A DNA stretch of 64,000 bases, from the NCBI RefSeq assembly GCF_009646335.1, contig NZ_WJBU01000009.1, forward strand, positions 186,001 to 250,000, given 5' to 3'. Origin of the DNA: Caenimonas koreensis DSM 17982. Its GTDB lineage: Bacteria; Pseudomonadota; Gammaproteobacteria; Burkholderiales; Burkholderiaceae_C. The translations under genes and the position numbers were made by a program. This document shows positions 51,605-61,981 of this stretch, in pieces. How positions within the stretch are numbered: the first letter of the stretch is position 1; every line of letters begins with the position of its first letter. The notes beneath the pieces were generated by a model. That model searched no databases and had not been told where the DNA came from. It saw only the letters and a program-made list of their open reading frames with translations.

Positions 51605-54493
51605 TCAGCTGATTTCGGCGAGGAATCGCTGGGCGCGATCCTTCAGATCGCCGGAAGCTTCTGCAACGACTTCGGCCGCCAGGCTGCGCGCGCCGTCCGG
51701 GTCGCCGATGGCGTTGAATTCTTCGGCCAAGGCCAGCTTGGTGGCCAGCGGGCCGTCGTCGGTACTTGCGGTGAGCGGCGAGCCCGCTGTGCTCAACGGG
51801 GCGTCGTCGGTGTCGCCTTCCTTCTTGCCGTCGCCCAAGTCGAGCGACAGGGCGCCAAGGTCGAATTCGATCATGCCGGAGGCCGGTGCGGGCGCAGGCA
51901 CTGCTGCCTGCGGCGCGGGTGCGGGGATGTTCAGCGCGTTCGAATCAAGGTTCAGGTCAGGCACGTCGAGGCGGACGGGCTCGGGCAGGTCAGGCGCCTT
52001 CATTTGGGGCGGATGATTGAGCGAGACGGTTGCTGCGCCGAAGTCCATGTCGAGGCTAGGCGGCGGTGCGACCGCTTGTGCGCTCATCGCCATGGTCGGC
52101 TCGGTGGCAGCCATCAGCGGCGCGGGCTGGCTGTCGGCCACCGGGTCGTCGAGCGAGAAGTCCAGGTCGAGGTCGACATCGGGCGCTTGCGCCGCAGGCG
52201 ACGACATCTCGCCGACGGGCATTGGCTGCGTTGCTGCTGCAAAGTGGCCGGCCACCGTCGAGGTCATCGATGCCTGTGCAGCGGCCGACGGCTGGCCGCC
52301 AGGACGGTAGAGCGTATTGCCCGCGTCGAGTTCGGTGCCGAGCTCGCAGATGTGTTCCCACTCCGGCCCTTCGCCATGGGTCAGGCCGTACGCTTCGGTC
52401 GCGACGAGCTCGAAGGCCTTCGTGTCGCGCCGCTTGGCGTAGATCTCGAGCAGCTTGGCGTGGATGGCAACGCGTTGCGGCGAGGTCCGCATGGCCTCCT
52501 TGAGGATTTCCTCGGCCTGCAGGTCGCGACCGTAGGCCAGGTACACGTCGGCCTCGGCAACCGGATCGACATCGCCGGCTGCATCAAGCTGGCTAGGCGA
52601 ATACACCATCGACGAGCCGGTGGCTCCACCTTCGTTGGTGTCAATGCGCTGGCCGCCACTGGCGCCGAAGAATGAATCGGGCTGCAGGCGGCTTTCCAGG
52701 AAGGAGCTGTCGACCTGCGTGGACTTGCGGCGTTGCTGCGCGCGATAAATACCGAAACCGAGCAACAGCGCGAGAACACCGCCGAGCGTGGCGGGCACGA
52801 TCGGGTTTTCGAGCATGTCGTCGATCAGGCTCGTTTCAACCGGGGCTGGCGCAGGTGCCGGCTTGGCAGCAGCGGCAGGTGGCGCTACGGGCGCGCTGGC
52901 GGCAGCGGTGGGTGCGCTGGCAGGGGCTGCAGCAGCGGGCGCTGAAGCAGGGGCCACGGCGGTCAACGGTGTAGCGGCAGGCGCTGACGCGGCAGGCGCC
53001 GGGGTGGCCACAGGCGCCGCAACCGGTGCTGCAGCGACTGGCGGCGTCACAACAGCGGCTGCAACTGAGGCTGCAGGTTTGGCGGCTGACGCCATGGCAG
53101 CAGGTGCAGGCGCGACAGGCGCTGCGGCGGCCGGTGCCGAAGCTGGTTTGGCGGCGCTGGCAGGTGCGGCGGCCGACGCGGGCTTGGCTGCAGAGGCAGC
53201 AGCGACTGGTGCGGCAGCGGGCGCTGCAGGTGCAGCAGCGGACGCGGGCTTGACCGCGCTCGCGGCACCGACCGGCAGTGCCATCGCGGGCTTGGCCGCA
53301 CTGGCCCCGCCCGTGACCGGTGCGCTGGCTGTACCGAGACGATTCAGGTCTGCGATGTTCTTGTTCAGTTCGGCGACGCGAGAAGCCGCATCCTTGGCGG
53401 CGCGATCGCGTGCAATCTTGTCTTCGACCGCCGGTGCCTTGCCTTGCACGGCGCCCTTGGACAGGGTGAGCTTGTCGGGTGTGGCGGCGCCGGGCTTCTT
53501 TTCTTCGACCTTGGCCTGGACTTTGCCCGACGCCTGGCGATCAGAAGTGGGCGTGCGCGACGTTGGCACGCCTTCCGCGAGCTTGCGGCGGAACTCGTTG
53601 AAGTCACGGCTTTGGGCAACGACGGTCTGGCGTGCTTCATCGGCAGACACGGCAGTCGCCTCTTCGCCTGTCGGCACATCGAGTACCGAGCCGGCTTTGA
53701 GCCTGTTCACGTTGCCACCGATGAACGCATCGGGATTGGCGCGAAGCATGGCAACCAGCATCTGGTCGAGCGAGATGTTCGCCGGCTTGTTCGCCGATGC
53801 GATCCGCCCTGCTGTATCGCCAGCCTGCACGGTGACCTGTTTGCTTGTGCCCGCACCGGATGGGCGCGGCGTGGCGGCCTGCCGCGGCTGGGCGGCCGGT
53901 GCGCGCGCCGGTTGTGCGCGGCCTGCGCTGGCAGGTGCCGGCGACTGTGCTTGCGCGGGTGGTGGCAGGGCAGTACGTGCTGCTGGCGCCGCAGGTGTGA
54001 CTTGCGCCGCCAACGGTGCCTGTTGGCGAGACGACGGCGGATCGAACAGCATCGTGTAGTCGCGCACGATGCGCCCGGACGACCACTGAGTTTCAAGAAT
54101 CAGGTCAACAAACGGGTCACTGACGGGGCGCGAGCTGACGAGCCTGAGGAAGTAGCGACCGTCGGCCCGGCGCTCCAGGGTGATGCGGATGCTGGCAACA
54201 GCGGGGTTGTAGTCCAGACCGGCTGACTTGAAGGCTTCCGGTGAGGCAACCGTTGTGCGGAACGAAGCCAGTTCTTCGGCGTTGATTTCCGGGATGTCGA
54301 TTTCGGCGCGCAACGGCTCGCCAAGTGCTGACTGCACGGAGATGCGCCCAAGACCCAGCGCTGTGGCATGCGGAGCAGCCAAGCCCAGCAGCGCGGCCGC
54401 AGCAACCGCCAAAGCAGTTGAACGCCAGCGCGGCTGTTCGATCGTTTTTTGCGCCCCCATCGCGTGGCCTGCAGGCAATCTTTTTCTCATCAT
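51605..54493 (-). CDS. fimV: FimV-type polar scaffold/peptidoglycan-binding protein
   Basis: 962 residues. A signal peptide (to about residue 47) precedes the FimV core (LGLGRISVQSALGEPLRAEI), and a LysM domain (about 210-268, VTVQAGDTAGRIASAN). A very long Ala/Pro-rich low-complexity stretch (about 380-555) leads to one membrane helix near residue 565 (ATLGGVLALLLGFGIY), then a cytoplasmic part with TPR (EADVYLAYGRDLQAEEIL) and a C-terminal FimV helix. Links to type IV pili and polarity are known in Pseudomonas. It stands between asd and truA as in many Burkholderiales. Confidence 0.92.
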   Translation of the reverse strand: MMRKRLPAGHAMGAQKTIEQPRWRSTALAVAAAALLGLAAPHATALGLGRISVQSALGEPLRAEIDIPEINAEELASFRTTVASPEAFKSAGLDYNPAVASIRITLERRADGRYFLRLVSSRPVSDPFVDLILETQWSSGRIVRDYTMLFDPPSSRQQAPLAAQVTPAAPAARTALPPPAQAQSPAPASAGRAQPARAPAAQPRQAATPRPSGAGTSKQVTVQAGDTAGRIASANKPANISLDQMLVAMLRANPDAFIGGNVNRLKAGSVLDVPTGEEATAVSADEARQTVVAQSRDFNEFRRKLAEGVPTSRTPTSDRQASGKVQAKVEEKKPGAATPDKLTLSKGAVQGKAPAVEDKIARDRAAKDAASRVAELNKNIADLNRLGTASAPVTGGASAAKPAMALPVGAASAVKPASAAAPAAPAAAPVAAASAAKPASAAAPASAAKPASAPAAAAPVAPAPAAMASAAKPAASVAAAVVTPPVAAAPVAAPVATPAPAASAPAATPLTAVAPASAPAAAAPASAPTAAASAPVAPPAAAAKPAPAPAPVETSLIDDMLENPIVPATLGGVLALLLGFGIYRAQQRRKSTQVDSSFLESRLQPDSFFGASGGQRIDTNEGGATGSSMVYSPSQLDAAGDVDPVAEADVYLAYGRDLQAEEILKEAMRTSPQRVAIHAKLLEIYAKRRDTKAFELVATEAYGLTHGEGPEWEHICELGTELDAGNTLYRPGGQPSAAAQASMTSTVAGHFAAATQPMPVGEMSSPAAQAPDVDLDLDFSLDDPVADSQPAPLMAATEPTMAMSAQAVAPPPSLDMDFGAATVSLNHPPQMKAPDLPEPVRLDVPDLNLDSNALNIPAPAPQAAVPAPAPASGMIEFDLGALSLDLGDGKKEGDTDDAPLSTAGSPLTASTDDGPLATKLALAEEFNAIGDPDGARSLAAEVVAEASGDLKDRAQRFLAEIS

Positions 54494-54529
54494 GCGGACA
54501 AATGCCTCGACAGTGAATTTGCTAAAAGG

Positions 54530-54558
54530 ACCATAACATCAATGTTTTAGACTGACAA
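54530..54558 (-). promoter_or_regulatory. Predicted fimV promoter
   Basis: Minus strand -35 TTGTCA (54558-54553) and -10 TATGGT (54535-54530) with a 17-base spacer, start near 54523, about 30 bases before the fimV ATG. Confidence 0.5.
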
Positions 54559-54720
54559 GCTGAGACAGTCCTTAAGGTCAGGCACCCATCTGCCGATGCG
54601 GCGAAGCTCGATTCCATGTTGCCCTGTGGCAACGGCCTGTAACCACTGATTACAGCCGGGCCGCCAGAGGCATGTGCGCGGTCGCGATGCGAAACGCGCA
54701 CTCTTCAATGGCCGCGCGGA

Positions 54721-55869
54721 TTATGCGTCAAGCAGGATGCGCAACATCCTGCGCAGCGGTTCGGCCGCACCCCACAGCAGCTGGTCGCCAATCGTGTAGG
54801 CACCCACATACTCAGGGCCCATCGCCAGCTTGCGTACGCGCCCCACGGGAATGCCAAGTGTGCCGGTCACAGCCACAGGCGTGAGGTGCTGCAATGTTGC
54901 TTCCTTCGTGTTGGGCACGAACTTCACCCATGCGTTGTCGTTCGCGATCAGCGCTTCGATGTCTGCAAGCGGCACATCCTTCTTGAGCTTGAAGGTCAGC
55001 GCCTGGCTATGGCAGCGCATGGTGCCAACGCGCACGCAGAAGCCGTCAATGGGTGTGGCGGGTGTGCCGAAACCTTCGCCCTGGCCCAGGATCTTGTTCG
55101 TCTCGGCGCCAGCCTTCCATTCTTCCTTGCTCACGCCATTGCCCAGGTCCTTGTCGATCCACGGGATCAGCGAGCCGCCGAGTGGAACGCCAAAGTTCTC
55201 GGTTTCCAGTGCCGACATCGACTGCTGGCGATTCAGGATCTTGCGGTCAATCTCGAGAATGGCCGACTTCGGGTCGTCGAGCAGCGACCGCACTTGGGTG
55301 TTCAAAGTGCCGAACTGCGTGAGCAATTCGCGCATGTGCTGCGCACCGCCGCCAGATGCAGCCTGGTAAGTCATGCTGGACATCCACTCGACGAGGCCTG
55401 CCTTATAGAGTGCGCCGACGCCCATGAGCATGCAGCTCACGGTGCAGTTGCCGCCGATCCAGTTGCGCCCGCCCTTGGCAAGCGCGTTCTTGATCACCGG
55501 CATGTTGACCGGGTCGAGGATGATGATTGCGTCGCTGTTCATGCGCAGCGTGGACGCCGCGTCGATCCAGTGGCCGCTCCAGCCGGTGGCGCGCAACTTC
55601 GGGAAAACTTCGCTCGTGTAGTCGCCGCCCTGGCAGGTGATCACGATGTCGCACTTGCGCAGCGCCTCGATATCGAAAGCGTCTTTCAGCGTTGCTTCGT
55701 TCTTCGCTTGGGCGGGGGCCTTGCCACCGGTGTTGGAAGTCGAGAAGAAGACCGGCTCGATCAGGTTGAAGTCGCCTTCCGCCTGCATGCGGTCCATCAG
55801 GACCGAGCCGACCATGCCTCGCCAGCCCACGAGGCCGACGAGGGGTTGTTGTCCGCTGGAAATACTCAT
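54721..55869 (-). CDS. asd: Aspartate-semialdehyde dehydrogenase
   Basis: 382 residues. Makes aspartate semialdehyde for Lys, Met, Thr and diaminopimelate. Cofactor motif [14 protein letters not shown] at residues 10-23, the active Cys in GGNCTVSCM, and the His in [15 protein letters not shown] at 55869 preferred over a longer reading. Size and sequence style match the Gram-negative group. Between leuB and fimV. Confidence 0.96.
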   Translation of the reverse strand: MSISSGQQPLVGLVGWRGMVGSVLMDRMQAEGDFNLIEPVFFSTSNTGGKAPAQAKNEATLKDAFDIEALRKCDIVITCQGGDYTSEVFPKLRATGWSGHWIDAASTLRMNSDAIIILDPVNMPVIKNALAKGGRNWIGGNCTVSCMLMGVGALYKAGLVEWMSSMTYQAASGGGAQHMRELLTQFGTLNTQVRSLLDDPKSAILEIDRKILNRQQSMSALETENFGVPLGGSLIPWIDKDLGNGVSKEEWKAGAETNKILGQGEGFGTPATPIDGFCVRVGTMRCHSQALTFKLKKDVPLADIEALIANDNAWVKFVPNTKEATLQHLTPVAVTGTLGIPVGRVRKLAMGPEYVGAYTIGDQLLWGAAEPLRRMLRILLDA

Positions 55870-55966
55870 GTCACACGCCCTTTGCAAAGTTGATCTGGAT
55901 GGATTTCAAACTTTTCCTGCCCCCGGCTCGCTCGGGCCGGGAGGGGCGCGACGAACCGGAGCTTGA

Positions 55967-57055
55967 CTAGCCCTTGGTGGTTTTCTTTGTAATGGAGGCC
56001 ACGACAGCGTCACCCATTTCGCGGGTGCCCACTCGTGTCTTGCCTTCGGAGTAGATGTCTGCCGTGCGCAGGCCCGACGCGAGCACGTCTTTGACGGCCG
56101 ACTCGATACGGTCGGCGGCCTGGGGCTGGTTGAGTGAGTAGCGAAGCATCATGGCAGCAGACAGGATTGTAGCCAACGGATTGGCGATTCCCTTGCCCGC
56201 GATGTCCGGTGCGCTGCCGTGGCTGGGCTCGTACAAGCCCTGGCTGCTTGAGTTCAGGCTGGCCGACGGGAGCATGCCGATGGAGCCGGTGAGCATCGCT
56301 GCCTCATCCGACAGGATGTCGCCGAACATGTTGCCGGTGACGACCACGTCGAACTTTTTCGGCGCTTTCACCAGCTGCATCGCTGCGTTGTCGACATACA
56401 TATGGTCGAGCGCGACATCGGGGTAGTCCTTGCCGATTTCCGTGACGACGTCCTTCCAGAGCTGGAAGGTTTCAAGCACGTTGGCCTTGTCGACACTCGT
56501 CACGCGCTTGCTGCGCTTGCGGGCTGCCTCAAAAGCGACGCGTGCAATGCGCTCGATCTCGGGCCGTGAGTAGCGCATCGTGTCGAAGGCTTCCTCGGCG
56601 CCGGGGAAATGCCCGTCCGGTGAAACACGGCGGCCGCGCGGCTGGCCGAAGTAGATGTCGCCCGTCAGCTCGCGAATGATCAGAATGTCCAGGCCCGACA
56701 CCAGCTCGGGCTTCAGGCTCGATGCCGACACGAGCTCGTCGTAGCAGATCGCGGGGCGGAAGTTTGCGAACAGGCCCAGGTTCTTGCGCAAGCCCAGCAC
56801 CGCTTGCTCGGGTCGCAGGGGCCGGTCGAGCGTGTCGTACTTCCAGTCACCGACGGCGCCGAACAGCACGGCATCCGCTTGCTTGGCGAGCTTGAGCGTT
56901 GAATCGGGCAGCGGGTGGCCGTGGGCCTCATAGGCGGCGCCGCCCACCAGTGCTGTCTCCATCTCGAATGGCAGGTCGAGAACGTTCAAGACCTTCACCG
57001 CCTCCGCGACGATTTCGGTGCCGATGCCGTCACCCGGCAGAACTGCGATCTTCAT
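55967..57055 (-). CDS. leuB: 3-isopropylmalate dehydrogenase
   Basis: 362 residues. Oxidative decarboxylation in leucine synthesis. Start [15 protein letters not shown]; substrate and metal residues in [34 protein letters not shown], and [17 protein letters not shown]. Complete. Downstream of leuD by 20 bases in the leu run. Confidence 0.97.
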   Translation of the reverse strand: MKIAVLPGDGIGTEIVAEAVKVLNVLDLPFEMETALVGGAAYEAHGHPLPDSTLKLAKQADAVLFGAVGDWKYDTLDRPLRPEQAVLGLRKNLGLFANFRPAICYDELVSASSLKPELVSGLDILIIRELTGDIYFGQPRGRRVSPDGHFPGAEEAFDTMRYSRPEIERIARVAFEAARKRSKRVTSVDKANVLETFQLWKDVVTEIGKDYPDVALDHMYVDNAAMQLVKAPKKFDVVVTGNMFGDILSDEAAMLTGSIGMLPSASLNSSSQGLYEPSHGSAPDIAGKGIANPLATILSAAMMLRYSLNQPQAADRIESAVKDVLASGLRTADIYSEGKTRVGTREMGDAVVASITKKTTKG

Positions 57056-57075
57056 GAGTGTGTGTCTTTGTTTGT

Positions 57076-57726
57076 TCAGCCGGCCAGTGAATGCGCGAGC
57101 CAGGGCTTGGTGGCCAGGCGTTCGGCTTCGAACGCGCGGATCTTGTCCGACTGGCGCAGCGTGAGGCCGATGTCGTCGAAGCCATTGAGCAGGCAGTATT
57201 TGCGAAAGGCCTGCACCTCGAATTCAAATGCGCCGCCATCGGGCTTGACGATCAACTGCCGGTCGAGGTCGATCGTCAGTTCGTAGCCGGGGAACGCGTG
57301 CGTTGCATCGAACAGCTCGCTCACCTTCGCTTCATCAAGCACGATGGGCAGCAGCCCGTTCTTGAAGCAGTTGTTGAAGAAGATGTCGGCGTAGCTCGGC
57401 GCGATGATCGCGCGAAAGCCGTATTGGTCCAGTGCCCAGGGCGCGTGCTCGCGCGAGGAGCCGCAACCGAAGTTCTTGCGTGCGAGCAGCACCGATGCGC
57501 CTTGGTAGCGCGGCTGGTTCAACACGAAATCGGGGTTGGGCCTGCGCGATGCAGGGTCCTGGCCGGGCTCGCCCGCATCAAGGTAGCGCCATGCGTCGAA
57601 CAGGTTCTGGCCGAAGCCCGTCTTGCGGATCGACTTGAGAAACTGCTTGGGGATGATCGCGTCGGTGTCGACGTTTTCGCGATCCATCGGGGCGACGAGG
57701 CCCTTGTGTATGGTGAATTTCTGCAT
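57076..57726 (-). CDS. leuD: 3-isopropylmalate dehydratase small subunit
   Basis: 216 residues. Swivelling domain of isopropylmalate isomerase, partner of LeuC. Start [20 protein letters not shown], then [15 protein letters not shown], the family hallmark. ATG at 57726; upstream readings run into a repeat. The gene is parted from leuC by a small lipoprotein gene. Confidence 0.97.
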   Translation of the reverse strand: MQKFTIHKGLVAPMDRENVDTDAIIPKQFLKSIRKTGFGQNLFDAWRYLDAGEPGQDPASRRPNPDFVLNQPRYQGASVLLARKNFGCGSSREHAPWALDQYGFRAIIAPSYADIFFNNCFKNGLLPIVLDEAKVSELFDATHAFPGYELTIDLDRQLIVKPDGGAFEFEVQAFRKYCLLNGFDDIGLTLRQSDKIRAFEAERLATKPWLAHSLAG

Positions 57727-57737
57727 ATCGAGGTTGT

Positions 57738-57799
57738 GCGCTAGGCGTTGAGCATTGGGCGGCAAGGCAATTCCACGCTGGACGCTCAACGCCCAACGC
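57738..57799. repeat. Inverted repeat between leuD and the entericidin gene
   Basis: GCGCTAGGCGTTGAGC (57738-57753) and GCTCAACGCCCAACGC (57784-57799) pair with two mismatches. The right arm continues into CGCTGAACG, also present near 626-634, so this may be a dispersed palindromic repeat of the genome. Confidence 0.5.
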
Positions 57800-57808
57800 T
57801 GAACGGCT

Positions 57809-57940
57809 TTACTTCTTTTTGGCCGCGTCTTCGATCTTCTCGCCGGCTTTCTGCACGTCCTGGCCGACGCCCCTGACGGTGTTGCAACCAGCAAGCATGA
57901 ACGCGAAGGAAATTGCAATGACGGTAGCGATGGTCTTCAT
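57809..57940 (-). CDS. Entericidin A/B-family small lipoprotein
   Basis: 43 residues. Signal peptide with lipobox MLAGC, so a lipoprotein; the mature part ([20 protein letters not shown]) fits entericidins. ATG at 57940 with GGAGG upstream. It lies between leuC and leuD. Entericidins are stress-related bacteriolytic or antidote lipoproteins in enterobacteria; role here unknown. Confidence 0.85.
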   Translation of the reverse strand: MKTIATVIAISFAFMLAGCNTVRGVGQDVQKAGEKIEDAAKKK

Positions 57941-57968
57941 GGAGCCTCCGGGTGGTTGGTTAAGAAGT

Positions 57969-59393
57969 TCAGGAAGTGAATTGTCTGATATCCACAAAGT
58001 GGCCGTGCACCGCTGCAGCTGCGGCCATCGCGGGGCTCACCAGGTGCGTGCGCCCACCGGCGCCCTGGCGGCCTTCGAAGTTGCGGTTGCTGGTGGAGGC
58101 GCAACGCTCACCGGGCTCGAGCCGGTCGGAGTTCATCGCCAGGCACATCGAGCAGCCAGGCTCGCGCCACTCAAAGCCCGCGGCCTTGAAAATTTCATGC
58201 AGGCCTTCACGCTCGGCCTGGTCTTTCACCAGGCCCGAGCCGGGCACGACCATCGCGAGCTTGATGTTCTTCGCGACTTTCTGGCCGAGCTTTTTCACGA
58301 CGGCGGCCGCCTCACGCATATCTTCGATCCGGCTGTTGGTGCATGAGCCGATGAACACCTTGTCAACGTAGATGTCGTTCACCAGCTTGCCCGGGGTCAG
58401 GTTCATGTAGGTCAGCGCGCGCTCGATCGCGTCGCGCTTGCCCGGGTCTTTTTCCTTGTCGGGGTCGGGCACGCGGCCATCGATGCCCACCACCATTTCA
58501 GGCGATGTGCCCCATGTGACCTGCGGAACGATCTGCGCTGCGTCGAGCGTGACGACGGCATCGAACTTTGCATCCGCATCCGACTGCAGCGTCTTCCAGT
58601 AAGTAACGGCGTGGTCCCATTCGACGCCCGACGGTGCGAGCGGCCGGCCCTTCAAATAGTCGATCGTCTTTTCATCAACAGCCACCAGCCCGGCACGTGC
58701 GCCAGCCTCGATCGCCATGTTGCACACCGTCATGCGGCCTTCCATCGACAGGCTTCGAATGGCCGACCCCGCAAACTCGATCGTGTAGCCCGTGCCGCCG
58801 GCCGTGCCGATGCGGCCAATGATCGCCAGCACGATGTCCTTCGCAGTGGTGCCGGGCACGAGCTTGCCGTCCACCTTCACGAGCATGTTCTTCGCCTTCT
58901 TGGCGAGCAGGGTTTGCGTGGCCATCACATGCTCGACTTCACTGGTGCCGATGCCGTGGGCCAGCGCGCCGAATGCGCCGTGCGTGGAGGTGTGCGAATC
59001 GCCGCAGACTACCGTCATGCCCGGCAGCGTGGCGCCCTGCTCGGGGCCGATCACGTGCACGATGCCTTGCCGCTTCGACAGGAACGGGAAGTAGGCAGCC
59101 GAGCCGAACTCGGCGATGTTCTTGTCGAGCGTGGTGATCTGCTCCTTGCTGATCGGGTCGTCGATGCCGTCGTAGCCGCGCTCCCAGCCGGTGGTGGGTG
59201 TGTTGTGGTCGGCTGTTGCCACGATAGAGCTCACGCGCCACACCTTGCGGCCCGCCACGCGCAGGCCTTCAAAGGCCTGCGGGCTCGTGACCTCATGCAC
59301 GAGGTGCCTGTCGATGTAGAGGATGGACGTGCCGTCTTCCTCGGTGTGGACAACGTGTTCGTCCCAGATCTTGTCGTAAAGCGTGCGGCCCAT
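57969..59393 (-). CDS. leuC: 3-isopropylmalate dehydratase large subunit
   Basis: 474 residues. Aconitase-type [4Fe-4S] enzyme. Cluster cysteines in [10 protein letters not shown] and [11 protein letters not shown], plus [16 protein letters not shown] at 59393 matches family starts ([15 protein letters not shown]); a TTG seven codons earlier is possible. First gene of the leu run, with a gltA terminator upstream. Confidence 0.97.
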   Translation of the reverse strand: MGRTLYDKIWDEHVVHTEEDGTSILYIDRHLVHEVTSPQAFEGLRVAGRKVWRVSSIVATADHNTPTTGWERGYDGIDDPISKEQITTLDKNIAEFGSAAYFPFLSKRQGIVHVIGPEQGATLPGMTVVCGDSHTSTHGAFGALAHGIGTSEVEHVMATQTLLAKKAKNMLVKVDGKLVPGTTAKDIVLAIIGRIGTAGGTGYTIEFAGSAIRSLSMEGRMTVCNMAIEAGARAGLVAVDEKTIDYLKGRPLAPSGVEWDHAVTYWKTLQSDADAKFDAVVTLDAAQIVPQVTWGTSPEMVVGIDGRVPDPDKEKDPGKRDAIERALTYMNLTPGKLVNDIYVDKVFIGSCTNSRIEDMREAAAVVKKLGQKVAKNIKLAMVVPGSGLVKDQAEREGLHEIFKAAGFEWREPGCSMCLAMNSDRLEPGERCASTSNRNFEGRQGAGGRTHLVSPAMAAAAAVHGHFVDIRQFTS

Positions 59394-59443
59394 GAAGGTG
59401 TCCCAGTCTTGCAAAAAAATTGTTCAGGCTGCGCCGCAAGGAC

Positions 59444-59478
59444 AAAGCCGGTCATCGCGGATGGCGATGGCCGGCTTT
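59444..59478 (-). terminator. Terminator of gltA
   Basis: AAAGCCGG and CCGGCTTT (59444-59451, 59471-59478) with inner CATCGC/GCGATG form a long stem; on the minus strand TTTGTCC follows. It lies 32 bases after the gltA stop. Confidence 0.7.
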
Positions 59479-59509
59479 GCCGATGAGCGCGCTGGTGATT
59501 CGCCTGGAT

Positions 59510-60820
59510 TCAGCGCTGCGCGAGCGGCGTCACGTCGCGGCGGTTCGAACCGGTGAACAACTGGCGCGGGCGACCGATCTTGTATTCCGGATCGCCAATC
59601 ATTTCGTTCAATTGCGCGATCCAGCCCACCGTGCGTGCCAACGCGAAGATCGCGGTGAACAGCGGCACCGGGATGCCGATGGCGCGCTGCACGATGCCCG
59701 AGTAGAAGTCCACGTTCGGGTACAGCTTGCGCGAGACGAAGTATTCGTCTTCCAGCGCAATCTTTTCCAGGGCCATCGCCAGCTTGAACAGCGGGTCGTT
59801 TTCCAGGCCGAGCTCGCCCAGTACTTCCTTGCAGGTTTCCTGCATCAGCTTGGCACGCGGGTCGTAGTTCTTGTACACGCGGTGGCCGAAGCCCATCAAC
59901 TTCACGCCGGAATTCTTGTCCTTGACCTGCTTGATGAACTCGCCGATTTTCTCGACGCCGCCGGCTTTCTGGATGTCGCCCAGCATGTTCAGCGCAGCTT
60001 CATTGGCGCCGCCGTGAGCCGGGCCCCAGAGGCACGCCACGCCCGCAGCGATGGCGGCAAACGGGTTGGTGCCCGACGAGCCGCACAGACGCACGGTGGA
60101 GGTCGAAGCGTTCTGCTCGTGGTCTGCATGCAGGGTGAAGATGCGGTCCAGTGCGCGCTCGAGCACGGGGTTGACTGCATACGGCTCGCACGGCGTGGCG
60201 AACATCATGTGCAGGAAGTTGCCGGCATAAGACAACTCGTTCTTCGGGTACATGTAAGGCTGGCCCACGGTGTACTTGTAGGCCATGGCGACCAGCGTCG
60301 GCATCTTGGCGATCAGGCGGATGGCCGCGATCTCGCGGTGCTGCGGATTGTTGATGTCGGTGCTGTCGTGATAGAAGGCCGACAGCGCACCCACCAGGCC
60401 CGTCATGATGGCCATCGGATGCGCGTCGCGACGGAAGCCCCGCAGGAAGAACTGCATCTGCTCGTTGACCATGGTGTGCATGGTCACGGTACGCGTGAAG
60501 TTCTTTTTGCCTTCTGCATTCGGCAGCTCGCCGTACAGCAGCAGGTGGCACGTTTCCATGAAGTCGCATTGCGTCGCGAGCTGCTCGATCGGGTAGCCGC
60601 GATACAGCAGCTCGCCCTTGTCGCCATCGATATACGTGATGGCCGACTGGCACGCAGCCGTCGAAAGAAAGCCCGGGTCATACGTGAACATGCCCGTTTG
60701 CGCGTAGAGCTTGCGGATGTCGATCACGTCCGGGCCGATGTTGCCGTGATACACGGGCAGCTCAACGCTGGGGGTGCCGTTGCTGAACGACAGGGTGGCT
60801 TTGTTGTCGGCGAGTTTCAT
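59510..60820 (-). CDS. gltA: Citrate synthase (type II)
   Basis: 436 residues. Condenses acetyl-CoA and oxaloacetate. Active His in [12 protein letters not shown] and [15 protein letters not shown], and Asp near DPLFKLA. Length and the N-terminal domain fit the hexameric NADH-sensitive type of Gram-negatives. Last gene of the sdh-gltA run, 15 bases after sdhE. Confidence 0.97.
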   Translation of the reverse strand: MKLADNKATLSFSNGTPSVELPVYHGNIGPDVIDIRKLYAQTGMFTYDPGFLSTAACQSAITYIDGDKGELLYRGYPIEQLATQCDFMETCHLLLYGELPNAEGKKNFTRTVTMHTMVNEQMQFFLRGFRRDAHPMAIMTGLVGALSAFYHDSTDINNPQHREIAAIRLIAKMPTLVAMAYKYTVGQPYMYPKNELSYAGNFLHMMFATPCEPYAVNPVLERALDRIFTLHADHEQNASTSTVRLCGSSGTNPFAAIAAGVACLWGPAHGGANEAALNMLGDIQKAGGVEKIGEFIKQVKDKNSGVKLMGFGHRVYKNYDPRAKLMQETCKEVLGELGLENDPLFKLAMALEKIALEDEYFVSRKLYPNVDFYSGIVQRAIGIPVPLFTAIFALARTVGWIAQLNEMIGDPEYKIGRPRQLFTGSNRRDVTPLAQR

Positions 60821-60835
60821 AAAAAGTTTTTCCAG

Positions 60836-61210
60836 CTAATTTTTCAACACGAAACCAGGCGCGCCTTCAGGGCGGAGCATGGCCAGCACTTGTCTCACGT
60901 CGCTCGTATTTATTTCGCCTTCAGGCTCCCTGCGGCGAAGCAGCAGGTCCAGCAGGTCGTTGTCAGCCAAGTCCATCAACACACCAAGCGCCGCCGACTG
61001 CCGCACCGTCAGTGCAGCTTCGTGGCGCGCGAAGAACCGCTCGACCAGAAGATCATTCTCCAGCAAACCGCGGCGGCAGCGCCACTTCAGTTTGGAGAGG
61101 GCACGCTCGTCAACAAGCGCATCGTCCGGCCGGCGCTGGGCCGCTCCCGAGGCGGCCGCGGCCCCCTCGGGGGGCAGCGCAGTACACGAAGTGACAAGCG
61201 TGGGGGTCAT
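60836..61210 (-). CDS. sdhE: FAD assembly factor SdhE with extended N-terminus
   Basis: 124 residues; the family core is about 90. Core RALSKLKWRCRRGLLENDLLVERFF includes the RGxxE motif (RRGLLE) needed for SdhA flavinylation. The first 37 residues (TPTLVTSCTALPPEGAAAAS...) are encoded by a GC-rich palindromic stretch (61146-61171) that looks like an inserted repeat. No in-frame ATG, GTG or TTG exists between it and the core, so ATG 61210, two bases after the sdhB stop, is the only likely start. Confidence 0.92.
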   Translation of the reverse strand: MTPTLVTSCTALPPEGAAAASGAAQRRPDDALVDERALSKLKWRCRRGLLENDLLVERFFARHEAALTVRQSAALGVLMDLADNDLLDLLLRRREPEGEINTSDVRQVLAMLRPEGAPGFVLKN

Positions 61211-61212
61211 GG

Positions 61213-61917
61213 TCAGACTGCTCTGCGAACCATCAATTCCTTGATCTTGCCAATGGCTGCCGTGGGATTCAGGCCCTTCGGGCACACGTCCACGCAGTTC
61301 ATGATCGTGTGGCAGCGGAACAGGCGGTACGGGTCTTCAAGGTTGTCCAGCCGCTCGCTCGTGGCTTCGTCGCGGCTATCGGCAATGAAGCGGTAGGCCT
61401 GCAGCAGACCTGCGGGGCCGACGAACTTGTCGGGGTTCCACCAGAAGCTCGGGCAGCTCGTGGAGCAGCTCGCGCACAGGATGCACTCGTACAGGCCGTT
61501 GAGCTCTTCACGCTCGAGCGGGGACTGCAGGCGCTCCTTGTCGGGCGCGATGTTGTCGTTGATGAGGTAAGGCTTGATCGAGTGGTACTGCTTGAAGAAC
61601 TGCGTCATGTCCACGATCAGGTCGCGCACCACGGGCAGGCCGGGCAGCGGCTTGAGCACGATGGTGCCCTTGAGCGTGAGCATGTTCGTCAGGCACGCCA
61701 GGCCGTTCTTGCCGTTGATGTTCATCGCGTCCGAGCCGCAGACGCCTTCGCGGCAGGAGCGGCGGAACGACAGCGTGGGGTCTTGCGCCTTCAGCTTCAT
61801 CAACGCGTCCAGCAGCATGCGCTCATTGCCTTCGAGTTCGATCTCGATGGTCTGCATGTACGGCTTGGCGTCCTTGTCAGGGTCGTACCGGTAGATCTGG
61901 AAGGTCCGTTTTTGCAT
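61213..61917 (-). CDS. sdhB: Succinate dehydrogenase iron-sulfur subunit
   Basis: 234 residues. N-terminal ferredoxin domain with CREGVCGSD and C-terminal helical domain with [16 protein letters not shown] and [15 protein letters not shown], carrying the three clusters. Complete, between sdhA and sdhE. Confidence 0.97.
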   Translation of the reverse strand: MQKRTFQIYRYDPDKDAKPYMQTIEIELEGNERMLLDALMKLKAQDPTLSFRRSCREGVCGSDAMNINGKNGLACLTNMLTLKGTIVLKPLPGLPVVRDLIVDMTQFFKQYHSIKPYLINDNIAPDKERLQSPLEREELNGLYECILCASCSTSCPSFWWNPDKFVGPAGLLQAYRFIADSRDEATSERLDNLEDPYRLFRCHTIMNCVDVCPKGLNPTAAIGKIKELMVRRAV

Positions 61918-61981
61918 GGCGATGTACTCTTTAATTTAGTCGCATTTGGCTGGAATCGGCGTGAGTAGGTGGAGGTACGTA

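Noticed and set aside
52788..54059. 423-residue Ala/Gly-rich frame opposite fimV
   Set aside because: Produced by the Ala/Pro-rich repeats of fimV read on the other strand.
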